Shown: one piece after another, positions 18,459 through 27,453 of the stretch | Layout of the letters: each line of letters begins with the position of its first letter | Numbering within the stretch: position 1 is the stretch's first letter | Assembly (NCBI GenBank): GCA_963169045.1 | Contig: CAUJDF010000044.1 | Coordinates: forward strand, 310,001-374,000 | Source of the DNA: Myxococcota bacterium | Lineage (GTDB): Bacteria; Myxococcota_A; Bradymonadia; UBA7976; UBA1532 | Length of the DNA: 64,000 bases | Reading direction: 5' to 3' | Made by a program: the position numbers and the translations under genes | The notes under the pieces: generated by a model | The model's input: the letters and a program-made list of their open reading frames with translations, nothing else | Databases searched by the model: none | Told to the model about the DNA's origin: nothing

Positions 18459-19049
18459 TCAGACGTTGACGAGGTAGGTCTGCAGGGCGAGCGGATCGAC
18501 GCGGGTGAAGCGGCAGCCGAGGTTCATCTCGTCGCCCTCGCGGCGAGCGTGGACGAGCTGACACGCGGTGTCGAGCGCCGGGTGGCCGTTGGCGGCCACG
18601 CTGAGGCGGAACTCGGCCGGGATGCCGCCGTGGAGGCGGAAGCCGGTGATGTAAGCGCCGCCGAGGCTGAGGTTGCGCACCACGACCTGCCCGATCGCCT
18701 CGCCGCCCTCGGGCGGGGTGATCGTGCCGACGATCTCGACGGGCTTGCGGGGGAAGGCGCGCAGCTCGGCGCCGCGGGGCGGGTTCGTCGTCACGGGGGC
18801 CCCGGCCGGCCGCGCGTTGCGGCGGGCCTTCTTGCGGACGTCCTCCTCGTCGTCGAACTCCCGCAGCAGCTCGTTGGCGATGCCGTGCTCGCGCATGAAC
18901 GCCGTCACGCTGTCGCGGTAGATGCGGCGCTCATTGGAGCGAGGCAGGCGGAAGCCCTCGAGCTTGCCCTCGTCGAACCACTTGATGACCGTGTTGATGT
19001 TCACGCTGAAGACGCGCGCGACCTGGCCGGTCGTCAGTACCCGTTGCAT
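18459..19049 (-). CDS. HTH-PilZ fusion protein (putative c-di-GMP-responsive DNA-binding protein)
   Basis: This 196-residue protein has two domains. Residues 1-55 are a MerR/excisionase-type winged helix ([20 protein letters not shown], then [16 protein letters not shown]). A charged linker follows, and residues about 95-190 form a PilZ domain. Both parts of the c-di-GMP-binding signature are present: RxxxR as R97-AFP-R101 and NxSxxG as N126, S128, G131. A transcription regulator that senses c-di-GMP is the simplest reading. It lies between the radical SAM gene and folD with about 50 bases either side. No signal peptide is present. DNA targets are unknown. Confidence 0.88.
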   Translation of the reverse strand: MQRVLTTGQVARVFSVNINTVIKWFDEGKLEGFRLPRSNERRIYRDSVTAFMREHGIANELLREFDDEEDVRKKARRNARPAGAPVTTNPPRGAELRAFPRKPVEIVGTITPPEGGEAIGQVVVRNLSLGGAYITGFRLHGGIPAEFRLSVAANGHPALDTACQLVHARREGDEMNLGCRFTRVDPLALQTYLVNV

Positions 19050-19099
19050 CGCTTCCCCCGAACGCCTCGCGATGACCCAGAGTGTATCTCGAATTCGTT

Positions 19100-20389
19100 T
19101 CAGTCAACAGTTCTCACGGCTTCCGGGATCGGGCTCACCACGTGGTCATAGTCGGGCTCGAGCTGCATGTACGCGCAGTGCTTGCAGAAGAAGTTGCCGT
19201 TGATCGGCCGGTTCTCGCGCCGGCGGATCGCGGCCAGGCCCTCGTTGAGACGAAGGAAGTTCTCGAGCGTGTAGACCGGCTCCTCGCCTCGAGTCTTCCC
19301 CGTGACCTTCCAGAAGAGGGAGAAGACCGGCTGGATGCCACGGGGGATGAGGTACTCGCCGCACTCGAGGTTGCTCTCGAGGGCGCGCTCCGGATCGGTC
19401 ATCGCGCCCTCGCCCTCGAGCTCGGCGCCGCCGACGAAGGCGCTCATCACGTCGGCGGGGCCGAACACCTCGGCGGCCTCTTCCAGGGCGCGGATCCAGC
19501 GGTCGCGCCCCACGTGCTTCGCTTTGCCGGGGCAGATGCGCGCGAACTGCGCCGGATCCCAGACCTCGAGGTTGAAACACGCGCCGCGCACGCCGAGGTC
19601 CTTCATCTCCTGCATGCGACGCTTGGGGATCGCGCCGGTGCCGCAGGCGATGTAGTACCGCTCGTGGAGCCCGGCCTCGTGCAGCCGCCGCGCGATCTGG
19701 ACGAAGCGCTCCCCCTCCTGGTCCATGTCGAGCATGCTGCCGCCCACCAGGTAGAGATGCCGGGCGTGCGTTTCCGGGTGGTGACAGGCGTCGGCGATGC
19801 GGTCGAGCGACACCTCGGGCAGCCGCGGCTGGAAGAGCTCCTGGCCGAGCGGCTTCATGCGCTGGTCGGGCAGGCCGTACAGGCAGAACGTACAGCTCAG
19901 GTTCTCGGACTTGCCGCCCTCGAGCGGCGAGACGAAGTACTCGCAGCCCGGCGCCGGGTTGAGCACGAGCATGTCGCCGTGCTGGCTCAGGCCCGTGGCG
20001 CGCATCGGGGTGCCGTCGCGTGTGAGCAGGTCCACCCAAGGCAGCCGCGGCTCGAAGGTGAGCGGCGCCACGGGCACGTCACCCTCGAGCAGCAGGTAGC
20101 GGCGCTCGCCCGTCTGGCGGATGGCGAAAGGGCTGTCGCGCTTGATGCGCAGGCGGACGTGCGTGTCGTCGTCGAACCAGCCCAGGTACGGCACGTTGAA
20201 CTGCATCTTGCCGCGGAACGGCGCCTCACCCGGCAGCAGATGGTGCGGCATGAAGTTCGGGAACGCCCAGTCGCCGGCCTCGGCCAGGCAGGGGTCGTAC
20301 TGGACGCCCGCGTAGAGGAGGGCGGCCTTCATGCGCGCCGGCGGCGGCGTGTTCGGGAACTCCTCGGCCAGTCGGCTCAGCAGCGACAT
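19100..20389 (-). CDS. Radical SAM protein with non-canonical cysteine spacing
   Basis: This 429-residue protein looks like a radical SAM enzyme. The cluster cysteines seem to be Cys149, Cys166 and Cys169 (CX16CX2C, within NPAPGC and LSCTFCLYG) rather than CX3CX2C. A GGSMLDMD segment fits the glycine-rich SAM-binding strand, and an IACGTGAIPKRRMQEM and FNLEVW core continues the barrel. A second CX2C (FFCKHC, about 402-405) near the C-terminus may bind another cluster or zinc. About 140 residues precede the core. Substrate unknown. It lies 48 bases downstream of the MoxR cluster and upstream of the HTH-PilZ gene on the same strand. Confidence 0.8.
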   Translation of the reverse strand: MSLLSRLAEEFPNTPPPARMKAALLYAGVQYDPCLAEAGDWAFPNFMPHHLLPGEAPFRGKMQFNVPYLGWFDDDTHVRLRIKRDSPFAIRQTGERRYLLLEGDVPVAPLTFEPRLPWVDLLTRDGTPMRATGLSQHGDMLVLNPAPGCEYFVSPLEGGKSENLSCTFCLYGLPDQRMKPLGQELFQPRLPEVSLDRIADACHHPETHARHLYLVGGSMLDMDQEGERFVQIARRLHEAGLHERYYIACGTGAIPKRRMQEMKDLGVRGACFNLEVWDPAQFARICPGKAKHVGRDRWIRALEEAAEVFGPADVMSAFVGGAELEGEGAMTDPERALESNLECGEYLIPRGIQPVFSLFWKVTGKTRGEEPVYTLENFLRLNEGLAAIRRRENRPINGNFFCKHCAYMQLEPDYDHVVSPIPEAVRTVD

Positions 20390-20437
20390 CGGCGATCTCC
20401 TCCGGGAAATGCTGGCGAGCGTAGCAGACCGCCGCGC

Positions 20438-23400
20438 TCACGTCGTCGGGCGGCGGGCGGGGCGGCGGCGCGGTCGGAAGCCGGCCCACAGCGCCGCGTC
20501 GCCCAGGGCCAGCGCCAGCGCCGCCAGCGCGAAGAGCGGCGCGGCCGGCCAGCCGCCCGTCGGCCGGCGCGCGGCGAGCACGGGGGCGACGTCCTCGGGT
20601 CCCGAGAGCACCGCGCCGTCCGTGAGCGCGGCCTGCGCGGCCAGCGCGGGGGCGTCGACGCCGACCGCGGAGGCCTCCGCCGCCGGTGGCCGCGCGATCC
20701 GCGTCTCGAGCGGCGCCGCGGCGGTCGCCGTCTCGGCCCGCAGCACCTCCACGGGGCCCGCCGGCAGCGGGGCCACCGCGTGGCCCGGGGCGAGGGGGCG
20801 CCACGGCACCTCGACGGCGCCCTCGCGACCGACGAGGCGCAGCGGAGCCCGTGGCGGACCGTCGCCCGGCGCGCCGACGAGATGCACGCGGTCCCCGTCG
20901 ACGGAGAGCCGGGCGTCGCCGGGCGCGGGGCCGAGCGCCGGCGCCAGCAGCGAGCGCCAACCCTCCGCGGGCAGGTCCCACCGGTCCGTCGCCAGCGCGA
21001 TCACCTGCCCGAGCCCGAGGGACCACTCCGCCAGCAGCGGATCACCACCGGCCCGCGCCAGCACGCGCGCCTCGGGGCGGGCGCGGACGCGGACGCGCCC
21101 GTCGATCGGCGGCGCGGCGCCCCCCACGCGCGCGTCCCAGGCGGGCGTGGGCGCGACCGGGCCGCCCCCGACGACCAGCCAACCGGTGGCCGCCGTGAGG
21201 ACGCCGGCCCCGGCGATCCGCGGCGCTGCCCCGGCGTCGGCCTCGACCACGAGGCCGTTCGTGGCCGCCGCCAGCTCGCCGAGCGGTGAGCGGGCGCGCT
21301 GCTCGCCGACGAGCACGCCGACGAGCCGCGCGCCGCCCGCCTTGAGCTCGGCGAGGATCTCCTCGGTCGTCTCGGGGAGCTCCGTGTCGACGAAGCGGCC
21401 GTCGCTCACGACGACGATCACGCGCGCGTCGACGTCGGCGGAGCGGAGGAGCGCCAGGGCGCGCCCGATCGCCGGGCGAAGGAGCGTGCCGCCACGTGCG
21501 AGGGCCGGCGCGGGGAGCGACTCGCGCCGCACCCGGCCGACCGCGGTCGGCGGGAGCAGCACCTCCGGCGAGCCGCCGAAGGCGACCACCGCGAGCTGAT
21601 CCCCCTCGCCTTCGAGGCCCGCCGCCAGGGACGCGGCGAGCGCGCCGACGCCCTCGGTGCCGATGCCGCCCGCCTCCGTCGCCATGCTGCCGGAGCGGTC
21701 GAGCAGCAGCGCCACGGCGACGCGTTCGCGGCCCGGCTCGCGGGGATCGGCCGCCAGGGGCGAGAGCGCCTCGAGCGACGTGCCGGCCCAGCCGCCGGGG
21801 CCGAAGGCGCGCTGGCGTCCAGCGAGGACGAGGACGCCGCCCGCCGCCGTCCACGCCCCGACGCGGGCCGTCGCCGCGGCGTCGAGATGGCCGGCGCCGA
21901 CGTCGTGCAACACGAGCGCGCGGTAGCCGTCCAGCGGGAGCTCGCCGAGCGCGCCCGGCGGGACCGCGTAGGCGCTGAGGCCGGCGGCGCGCGCCCAGCC
22001 CAGCGCCGCCTCGCCGACGACGAGCGCACGACCGGCAGCGGCGCCCTCGACAGGCGCGGGCAGGCGGTCGTCCCCGGGGGCGACGTCGCCGGCCACCTCG
22101 ACGGCGGCCTCGACCACGTCGACCTCGGGCACGACGGCGGCGACGCTCGTCGGCGCGCCGGCGCGGAGCTTCACGCGGCGCGCGACGATGCCCAGGTGCA
22201 CGGTGGCCTCGACGTCGGCGTCCGCGACGACCCGCGCCGCGACGCGGACGTCGTCGCCGAGGCGCACCGCGCGGACATCGAGCAGGGCGGCGTTGGGACC
22301 GGCGCGTCCGATCGGCAGGGAGAACACGGGGTTGGGCGAGGGCACGGGGCCGTCGGCGGCTCGGCCGTCGCTCACCAGGATGATGGGACCCCCTTCGCCG
22401 GCGAGGGCGGCCGCGGCGGCGAGGAGCGGCCCGTGGCGGGTCGCGCCGCCGCCGGCCGGCGGATCGCCGTCGGGGGCGCCCGCGCGACGGACGCGGTCGT
22501 CGCCGGCGACCCGCCGGCGGGGGGTCTCACCGAGCGCGGCTTCGAGGCGGCGCACAGCGGCCGCGGTCTCCTCAGGCGGCATCGAGCCCGAGACGTCGAC
22601 CGCCACCACGACCGGCGGCAGGTCCCCGGCGCCGAGGCGCCAGGGCGCGAACGCGGCCGCGGCAACCGCCAGCGCGGCCCAGGCGGCCGGAGAGCGCCGA
22701 CGCCGGCCCACCAGGGCGGCGGCGACGAGCAGGGCCAGGGCGAGGCCCAGGGAGAGCGCACGCTGCACGGGCGGCGGGCCGGCGGCGGTCGCCTCGAGCG
22801 CCGCGGGCGGCTCGGCGGCGGGGGGCACGAGCGGCGGCACGACGGCGACCGCGGCCCCGCGGCCGCCGGCGCGGAGACGGTACAGACCGACGGCGTCGAG
22901 GCCGTCGACGACCGCCGCGCCGTCGCGGGCGGGGAATGCGCGCGTCCGCCCGTCGGGCGCGGTGACCTCGACCGGATCGGCGGTGGCGAGGCGGAGCGGC
23001 GCGCCCGCTTCGTGGACGCGGCAGCGCGCGCGCTCCGCGCGGTCGTGTTCGAGCGCGTCGTAGAACAGCACGGGCCAGGCGGCGGTGGCGGGCAGGTCGC
23101 TGTCCGCCGGGTCGAAGCCCAGCCGGATCGCCGCGCCCTCCGGTCCGCTGCGCCGGTCGACGACGACAGCGTCCCCCGCGCGGAGGAGCGGCGTGCCGGG
23201 ATCGGGGAGCGGGCCCCAGCGGCGCACGACGGCGCCCGGCGCCGGCAGTCCCCCATCGCTCCACAGCGGCGCGATGCCCTCGCCGCCCGTGCCCAGCGCG
23301 AACCAGGTCACGGGCGGGGCGAAGGCCGCCCAGCCCGTCGCGCCCGCGGGCGCGGGTCCCGGCCGCCAGACCGCCTCGCCGGCGGGCGCACGGCGCACGC

Positions 23401-24136
23401 CGGGCAGGACGTCGAGCACGTCGTCGAGCGCCGGCGGCCAGCCCGCGTCCGCCACCGGCAGCGGCGAAGCGTCCGGCACGCAGACGGGCCAGGTGTCGTC
23501 GCCCAGCCGGACGAGCGCGGGCCCGGGGGGCAGCGCGCCGACGAGCCGCCAGCCGTCGCCGACGCGCTCGAGCGGGCGCCGCTCGCCGCCGATCTCGAGC
23601 GTCGGCGTGCCCTCGCCGCGGACAACGGCCTCGACGACGACCCGCTCTCCGTCGAGCGCGGCCCCCGCGCCCTGGAAGCGCGGCGTGGGGGGCGGGGCGA
23701 CGAACACCACGCGGGCGCCGGGGGCGCGCTCGCGGCCGAGGACCAGCGCTGCGCCCCACGCGGGTTCGGCGGCGACGGGCAGGATCGGGCCTTCGTCGAC
23801 GACGGTCGGCGGCGAGCCCGCGCGCACGACGGTCACCGGCTCGTCCCACCCGGCGCCTTCGGGAAGCGGGCCGGCGGCGATGACGAGCGTGCCGGGCGCC
23901 GACTCGCCGTGCGGGCCGGCGGCGGCGACCACCAGCGCCGTCGCCGCGGCGAGGCGCAGGCCCAGGAGGAGCGGCGACCTCAGCCGCCCGCCGCGGGCCG
24001 TGGCCCCCGCGGCGCCGGGCAGCAGGTAGAAGGCGCTGTAAGGCCGGTCGCCCCGCGGCCGCGCCCGCCGGTGCAGCCAGACGAGCAGCGGCAGCGCCAG
24101 GAGCCCCAGCAGCGCCCAGGGGGTCGCCAGGCTCAC
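20438..24136 (-). CDS. BatA-type membrane protein with two VWA domains and a GATase-like domain
   Basis: This protein has about 1232 residues. The GTG start gives SLATPWALLGLLALPLLVWLH, the usual opening of aerotolerance (BatA) N-terminal domains, with membrane helices at about 5-22 and 53-73. Further on come beta-rich extracytoplasmic parts, a mid-protein helix pair near 460-500, a first VWA domain with a MIDAS DVSGSM near residue 513 and a glutamine-amidotransferase-like segment (LVVGEAALGWARAAGL..ALVLHDVGAG). A second VWA has DRSGSM near 812 and VIVVVSDGRFVD, and a final membrane helix ends the protein. Proteins of this kind follow MoxR and DUF58 in many bacteria. Having two intact-looking MIDAS motifs in one chain is notable. 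The start overlaps the DUF58 stop as GTGA. Confidence 0.85.
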   Translation of the reverse strand: MSLATPWALLGLLALPLLVWLHRRARPRGDRPYSAFYLLPGAAGATARGGRLRSPLLLGLRLAAATALVVAAAGPHGESAPGTLVIAAGPLPEGAGWDEPVTVVRAGSPPTVVDEGPILPVAAEPAWGAALVLGRERAPGARVVFVAPPPTPRFQGAGAALDGERVVVEAVVRGEGTPTLEIGGERRPLERVGDGWRLVGALPPGPALVRLGDDTWPVCVPDASPLPVADAGWPPALDDVLDVLPGVRRAPAGEAVWRPGPAPAGATGWAAFAPPVTWFALGTGGEGIAPLWSDGGLPAPGAVVRRWGPLPDPGTPLLRAGDAVVVDRRSGPEGAAIRLGFDPADSDLPATAAWPVLFYDALEHDRAERARCRVHEAGAPLRLATADPVEVTAPDGRTRAFPARDGAAVVDGLDAVGLYRLRAGGRGAAVAVVPPLVPPAAEPPAALEATAAGPPPVQRALSLGLALALLVAAALVGRRRRSPAAWAALAVAAAAFAPWRLGAGDLPPVVVAVDVSGSMPPEETAAAVRRLEAALGETPRRRVAGDDRVRRAGAPDGDPPAGGGATRHGPLLAAAAALAGEGGPIILVSDGRAADGPVPSPNPVFSLPIGRAGPNAALLDVRAVRLGDDVRVAARVVADADVEATVHLGIVARRVKLRAGAPTSVAAVVPEVDVVEAAVEVAGDVAPGDDRLPAPVEGAAAGRALVVGEAALGWARAAGLSAYAVPPGALGELPLDGYRALVLHDVGAGHLDAAATARVGAWTAAGGVLVLAGRQRAFGPGGWAGTSLEALSPLAADPREPGRERVAVALLLDRSGSMATEAGGIGTEGVGALAASLAAGLEGEGDQLAVVAFGGSPEVLLPPTAVGRVRRESLPAPALARGGTLLRPAIGRALALLRSADVDARVIVVVSDGRFVDTELPETTEEILAELKAGGARLVGVLVGEQRARSPLGELAAATNGLVVEADAGAAPRIAGAGVLTAATGWLVVGGGPVAPTPAWDARVGGAAPPIDGRVRVRARPEARVLARAGGDPLLAEWSLGLGQVIALATDRWDLPAEGWRSLLAPALGPAPGDARLSVDGDRVHLVGAPGDGPPRAPLRLVGREGAVEVPWRPLAPGHAVAPLPAGPVEVLRAETATAAAPLETRIARPPAAEASAVGVDAPALAAQAALTDGAVLSGPEDVAPVLAARRPTGGWPAAPLFALAALALALGDAALWAGFRPRRRPARRPTT

Positions 24137-25020
24137 CGGCGCCCCGGACCGCCGCGGGCCGCGCCCACGCCCTGGAAGTAGCGCGTGAGGGCCAGCGGCA
24201 ACGAGAGGTCGGCGTCGAGCTCGACGAGCACCGCGCCGTGGCGGCGGGCGGCAACGGGCAGCTCCGCGCGATGGGCCTCGACGCGGGCGGCCCAGGCGGC
24301 GCGCTCGCGCGGATCGTCGGGGACGACGAGGTGGCCGTCGCCCTCGGGGTCGTGCAGCGCCGCGCCGCCCGGCGGCAGATCGAGCTCGCCGGCGGCGGTG
24401 ATGCGGCAGACGTCGACGTCCCAGCCGGCGGCGGCGAGTGTGCGCAGCGCCGGCGCGGCCCCCCGCGGATCGAGGAAGTCCCCGATCACGACCGCCGCGC
24501 CGCGGGCGTGGCCGGTCGGCAGCTCGGTGAAGGCGGCGGCGAGGTCCGTTCCACCCTCGGGGCGGGCGGCGCCGAGCATCTCGAAGGCGCTTGGCGCAAA
24601 CGAGAGGCCGCCGCGCAGCGGGAGCGCGTGCAGCCGCGGTCCCCGGGCGATGCCGAGCAGCACCTGGTGCACCTCGCGCAGGCCGGCGAAGACGAGCGCC
24701 GCCGCCACCTGCCGCGCCAGCCGCCACTTCGACCCGATCGCCATCGAGCCGGAGCCGTCGAGCAGCACGGCGAGCACGCCGGCGCCCTCGTCGGCGAAGG
24801 TGCGCACGTAGAAGCCACGCGTGCGGGCGTACAGCGCCCAGTCGAGGTGGCGCAGATCCATGCCCGGCGCGTACTCGGCGTAGCCCTCGAAGTCGAGGCC
24901 CGACGTCTCGCCCCCGGGGACCGGCCGGCCGTGCACGGGCAGCCCGCCGCCCTGCCGCAGCCAGAGCGAAAATCGCTCGCAGACGGCCAGGGTCTCGGCG
25001 TCGGGGAACCGCTCGGCCAT
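24133..25020 (-). CDS. DUF58 domain protein
   Basis: This 295-residue soluble protein contains the DUF58 signature SGLDFEGYAEYAPGMDLRHLDW, followed by a VWA-like fold whose metal site reads LLDGSGSM (DGSGS). In bacteria DUF58 proteins are almost always encoded between a MoxR ATPase and VWA membrane proteins, and they are thought to be part of the chaperone-like complex the ATPase acts on. The ATG overlaps the moxR stop as TGATG, and the stop overlaps the next GTG. An upstream in-frame extension is Arg-rich and not typical of the family, so it was left out. Confidence 0.92.
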   Translation of the reverse strand: MAERFPDAETLAVCERFSLWLRQGGGLPVHGRPVPGGETSGLDFEGYAEYAPGMDLRHLDWALYARTRGFYVRTFADEGAGVLAVLLDGSGSMAIGSKWRLARQVAAALVFAGLREVHQVLLGIARGPRLHALPLRGGLSFAPSAFEMLGAARPEGGTDLAAAFTELPTGHARGAAVVIGDFLDPRGAAPALRTLAAAGWDVDVCRITAAGELDLPPGGAALHDPEGDGHLVVPDDPRERAAWAARVEAHRAELPVAARRHGAVLVELDADLSLPLALTRYFQGVGAARGGPGRR

Positions 25021-26018
25021 CAGCCGCCGGCGAGCAGCGCGGCGACGACGTCGTCGGCGGTCACGCGTTCGGCGCGCGCGGCGAAGCTGAGCAGGATGCG
25101 GTGGCGCAGGCACGCGGGCGCCGACGCGCGGACGTCGTCGACGGTCACGTGCAGGCGCCCGGCCATCGCCGCCCGCGCCCGGGCCGCCGACAGCAGCGCC
25201 TGCGCGCCGCGCGGGCTCACGCCGAGCCGCACGTAGGGCTTGTACTGCGCCGGGATCGCTTCGGGCCGCGTGCGGCAGACGAGGTCGACGATCTGGTCCT
25301 TCACCGCGTCGGCCGCGGGCAGCGCGCGCACGTGGGCCTGGAACTCGAGAAGCGCCGTCCTTTCGACCACCTGCACGACGGAGGGCAGCGCCGCGGACGG
25401 GTCGACGTCCAAGATGCCGAGCAGGTCGGCGCGCGCCGGCGGCGGCACGTCGAGGCGCATCAGGAAGCGGTCGGCCTGCGCCTCGGGCAGCGGGTACGTG
25501 CCCTCCATGTCGATCGGGTTCTCGGTGGCCATCACGAAGAACGGCGGCCCGAGCCGATGTGTCTCGGCGTCGTACGTCACCTGCCCTTCGGCCATCGCCT
25601 CGAGCAGCGCCGCCTGCGTGCGCGGGTTGGCGCGGTTGATCTCGTCGGCGAGGACGAGCTCCGCGAAGATCGGACCGCGCTTGAAGACCAGCGACGGGCC
25701 CTCGCGCGTCTCGAGCAGGGTCTGTGTGCCGAGGATGTCGGCGGGCATCAGGTCCGGCGTGAACTGCACGCGGGAGACGCGCAGGTCGAGCGCCCGGCCG
25801 AGCGCCTTGATCAGGAGGGTCTTGCCGAGGCCCGGCGCCCCCTCGAGCAGCACGTGCCCGCCGGCGAAGAGGCCGACGAGCAGTCCGTCGACGGCGGCGC
25901 GCTGCCCGACGATGACGCGGCCGAGCTCGGAGCGGACGCGCAGCACCGCGTCGCGCAGGCGTTCTGCCGTCCGTTCCACGTTGTCGACGGGATCGCCCGC
26001 CGGCCCGGTCGCTCTCAT
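25020..26018 (-). CDS. MoxR-type AAA+ ATPase
   Basis: MoxR ATPases are hexameric chaperone-like enzymes that mature or activate partner proteins. This one has 332 residues. Motifs seen: VIVGQRAAVDGLL, Walker A EGAPGLGKT, DLMPADILGTQ, Walker B AELVLADEINRANPRTQAALLEAM, sensor 1 FFVMATENPIDMEGTYPLPEAQ with DRF (arginine finger region) and a C-terminal lid SPRGAQALL. All catalytic positions look intact. The ATG overlaps the upstream stop as ATGA, and it directly precedes the DUF58 gene. Its clients are probably the DUF58 and double-VWA proteins encoded next to it. Confidence 0.95.
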   Translation of the reverse strand: MRATGPAGDPVDNVERTAERLRDAVLRVRSELGRVIVGQRAAVDGLLVGLFAGGHVLLEGAPGLGKTLLIKALGRALDLRVSRVQFTPDLMPADILGTQTLLETREGPSLVFKRGPIFAELVLADEINRANPRTQAALLEAMAEGQVTYDAETHRLGPPFFVMATENPIDMEGTYPLPEAQADRFLMRLDVPPPARADLLGILDVDPSAALPSVVQVVERTALLEFQAHVRALPAADAVKDQIVDLVCRTRPEAIPAQYKPYVRLGVSPRGAQALLSAARARAAMAGRLHVTVDDVRASAPACLRHRILLSFAARAERVTADDVVAALLAGG

Positions 26019-26893
26019 GGTTGCCTCGCGCGGCCCTGGCGGTCCCGATCGAACCAGGCCGCGATCACGGGATGGAAGCGCCGCGGATAGGGGCGCACGG
26101 GATCGACGACGCCGGCGCGCACCGGTCCCGGCGACACGCCCGCCGGGAGACGCAGCCCGGCGCCGGCGCCGTCGGCGAGCGCGACGGCGAGGCGGCCCGC
26201 GGCGCCGCTGCCGATGTCGGAGGACTCGCCGCCCTTGCCTGCCGTCGGGCCGCTCGCCACCGCCGCCGGGCCGGAGGCCGGCGCGCCGGCGTCGTCCGCC
26301 GCTTCGGAGGCGGGCGCCAAGCCGGCCTGGCCGGGGCCCTCGCCGGCCCGCGCGGCCGTCTCCGCCGGCATGTCGGGGAGCGCCGCGGCCCGCGGCTCTC
26401 CGGAGGCCGCGAGCCCCGGGGCCGCCTCTGAAGGCTCGGCAGCAGCCTGCGCGCGGTCATCGGGCGGGGTCGGCGCGCGCAGCGGGATCGCGATCCACAG
26501 CAGCGACGGCAACGCCCACAGGAGGGACGGCCGAGGCGCGGGACGCACCGGTTCCCGCCGGGCGAGGTCCCGGAGCGCGCGGCGTCGCTGCGCGGCGTCG
26601 ATCGGCCTGGGCGAGGCGCGGTGGTCCCAGGCGCACGACAGCGCGCCCTCGAGGCCGGCGGCGTCGTCGAGTCGCGCGGCCACGTCGGCGGCGCGCCGCG
26701 GCCGGAGCCATCCGCCGGCCGCCGCCAGGGGCACCGCCACGGCCACGAGGGCCGGCAGCCCGGCGAGGAGACCGAGGGCGGCGCCGGCGGCGGCCACCGA
26801 CGTCGCGCGCAAGGCGGCGTCCCGGCGCATCACCCGCACCGCGCGCGTCACCCGCGCCTCGAGATCGGCGTCCGCTGGGGCCATGCCGTCCAT
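26015..26893 (-). CDS. Membrane protein of unknown function in the MoxR cluster
   Basis: This protein is about 292 residues from the chosen ATG (MDGMAPADADLEARV). A GTG six bases upstream and an ATG nine bases downstream are alternatives, and none has a strong ribosome site. Two adjacent membrane helices lie at about 35-75 and another at about 137-155 (LLWALPSLLWIAIPL). The remainder is Ala/Pro-rich and probably extracytoplasmic, ending with HPVIAAWFDRDRQ. No family recognised. It lies between the ABC membrane gene and moxR and overlaps moxR as ATGA, so it is likely a component of the same apparatus. Confidence 0.7.
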   Translation of the reverse strand: MDGMAPADADLEARVTRAVRVMRRDAALRATSVAAAGAALGLLAGLPALVAVAVPLAAAGGWLRPRRAADVAARLDDAAGLEGALSCAWDHRASPRPIDAAQRRRALRDLARREPVRPAPRPSLLWALPSLLWIAIPLRAPTPPDDRAQAAAEPSEAAPGLAASGEPRAAALPDMPAETAARAGEGPGQAGLAPASEAADDAGAPASGPAAVASGPTAGKGGESSDIGSGAAGRLAVALADGAGAGLRLPAGVSPGPVRAGVVDPVRPYPRRFHPVIAAWFDRDRQGRARQP

Positions 26894-26934
26894 CTTCACG
26901 TTGCCGAGAACAGTCGGCGAGTCCGGATTCGTCC

Positions 26935-27453
26935 TCAAGCCGACAGCGTCCACGACCAGCCCACGATCGCCGCCCCGCAGAGGGCGCCCACCCCCGCGCC
27001 GGCGGCGGCGGGAGCCCAGGCGGCGACGAGGCCCGCCGCGAGGCCGCCCGCGAGCAGCGCCGCCAGGCCCCCGACATAGGCCTCGGCGATCAGGCCGGCG
27101 GGCGCGGCGCCGATGCGCGCGAGCCAGATCCAGGACGGCAGCGCCGCGAGGCCCGCCACCACCGCCGGCAGGAGGCCCGCGAACACGCCCCCGAGCGCGC
27201 GCTGCCAGCCGCGGGCGGGCAGCGACCCGCTGAACGCGACGGTCCCCACGAGCGGCGGCAGGGCGAGCATCGGCCAGAGCCGCGCCGCCCACGGCACCAC
27301 GAGATCGGCCCAGTAGCCGGGTCCGCCGCCGGACCACTGGGCCCGGTGGGCGTGGGCGACGGCGACGAACAACGGGACCACCGCCGCGGAGAGCACGGCC
27401 AGCGTCCACGTGCCCGCTGCGGTGGCCCGACGCGCCATCGCCCCGAGCCTCAT
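26935..27453 (-). CDS. Small polytopic membrane protein (possible ABC permease partner)
   Basis: This 172-residue protein is almost entirely hydrophobic, with about five predicted membrane helices and short loops. Its ATG overlaps the stop of the ABC ATPase gene as ATGA, and the permease of an ABC module is often encoded at this position, but no permease family motif can be seen. An in-frame extension upstream is Arg/Gly-rich and lies inside the ATPase gene, so the ATG after the overlap was chosen. Confidence 0.72.
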   Translation of the reverse strand: MRLGAMARRATAAGTWTLAVLSAAVVPLFVAVAHAHRAQWSGGGPGYWADLVVPWAARLWPMLALPPLVGTVAFSGSLPARGWQRALGGVFAGLLPAVVAGLAALPSWIWLARIGAAPAGLIAEAYVGGLAALLAGGLAAGLVAAWAPAAAGAGVGALCGAAIVGWSWTLSA

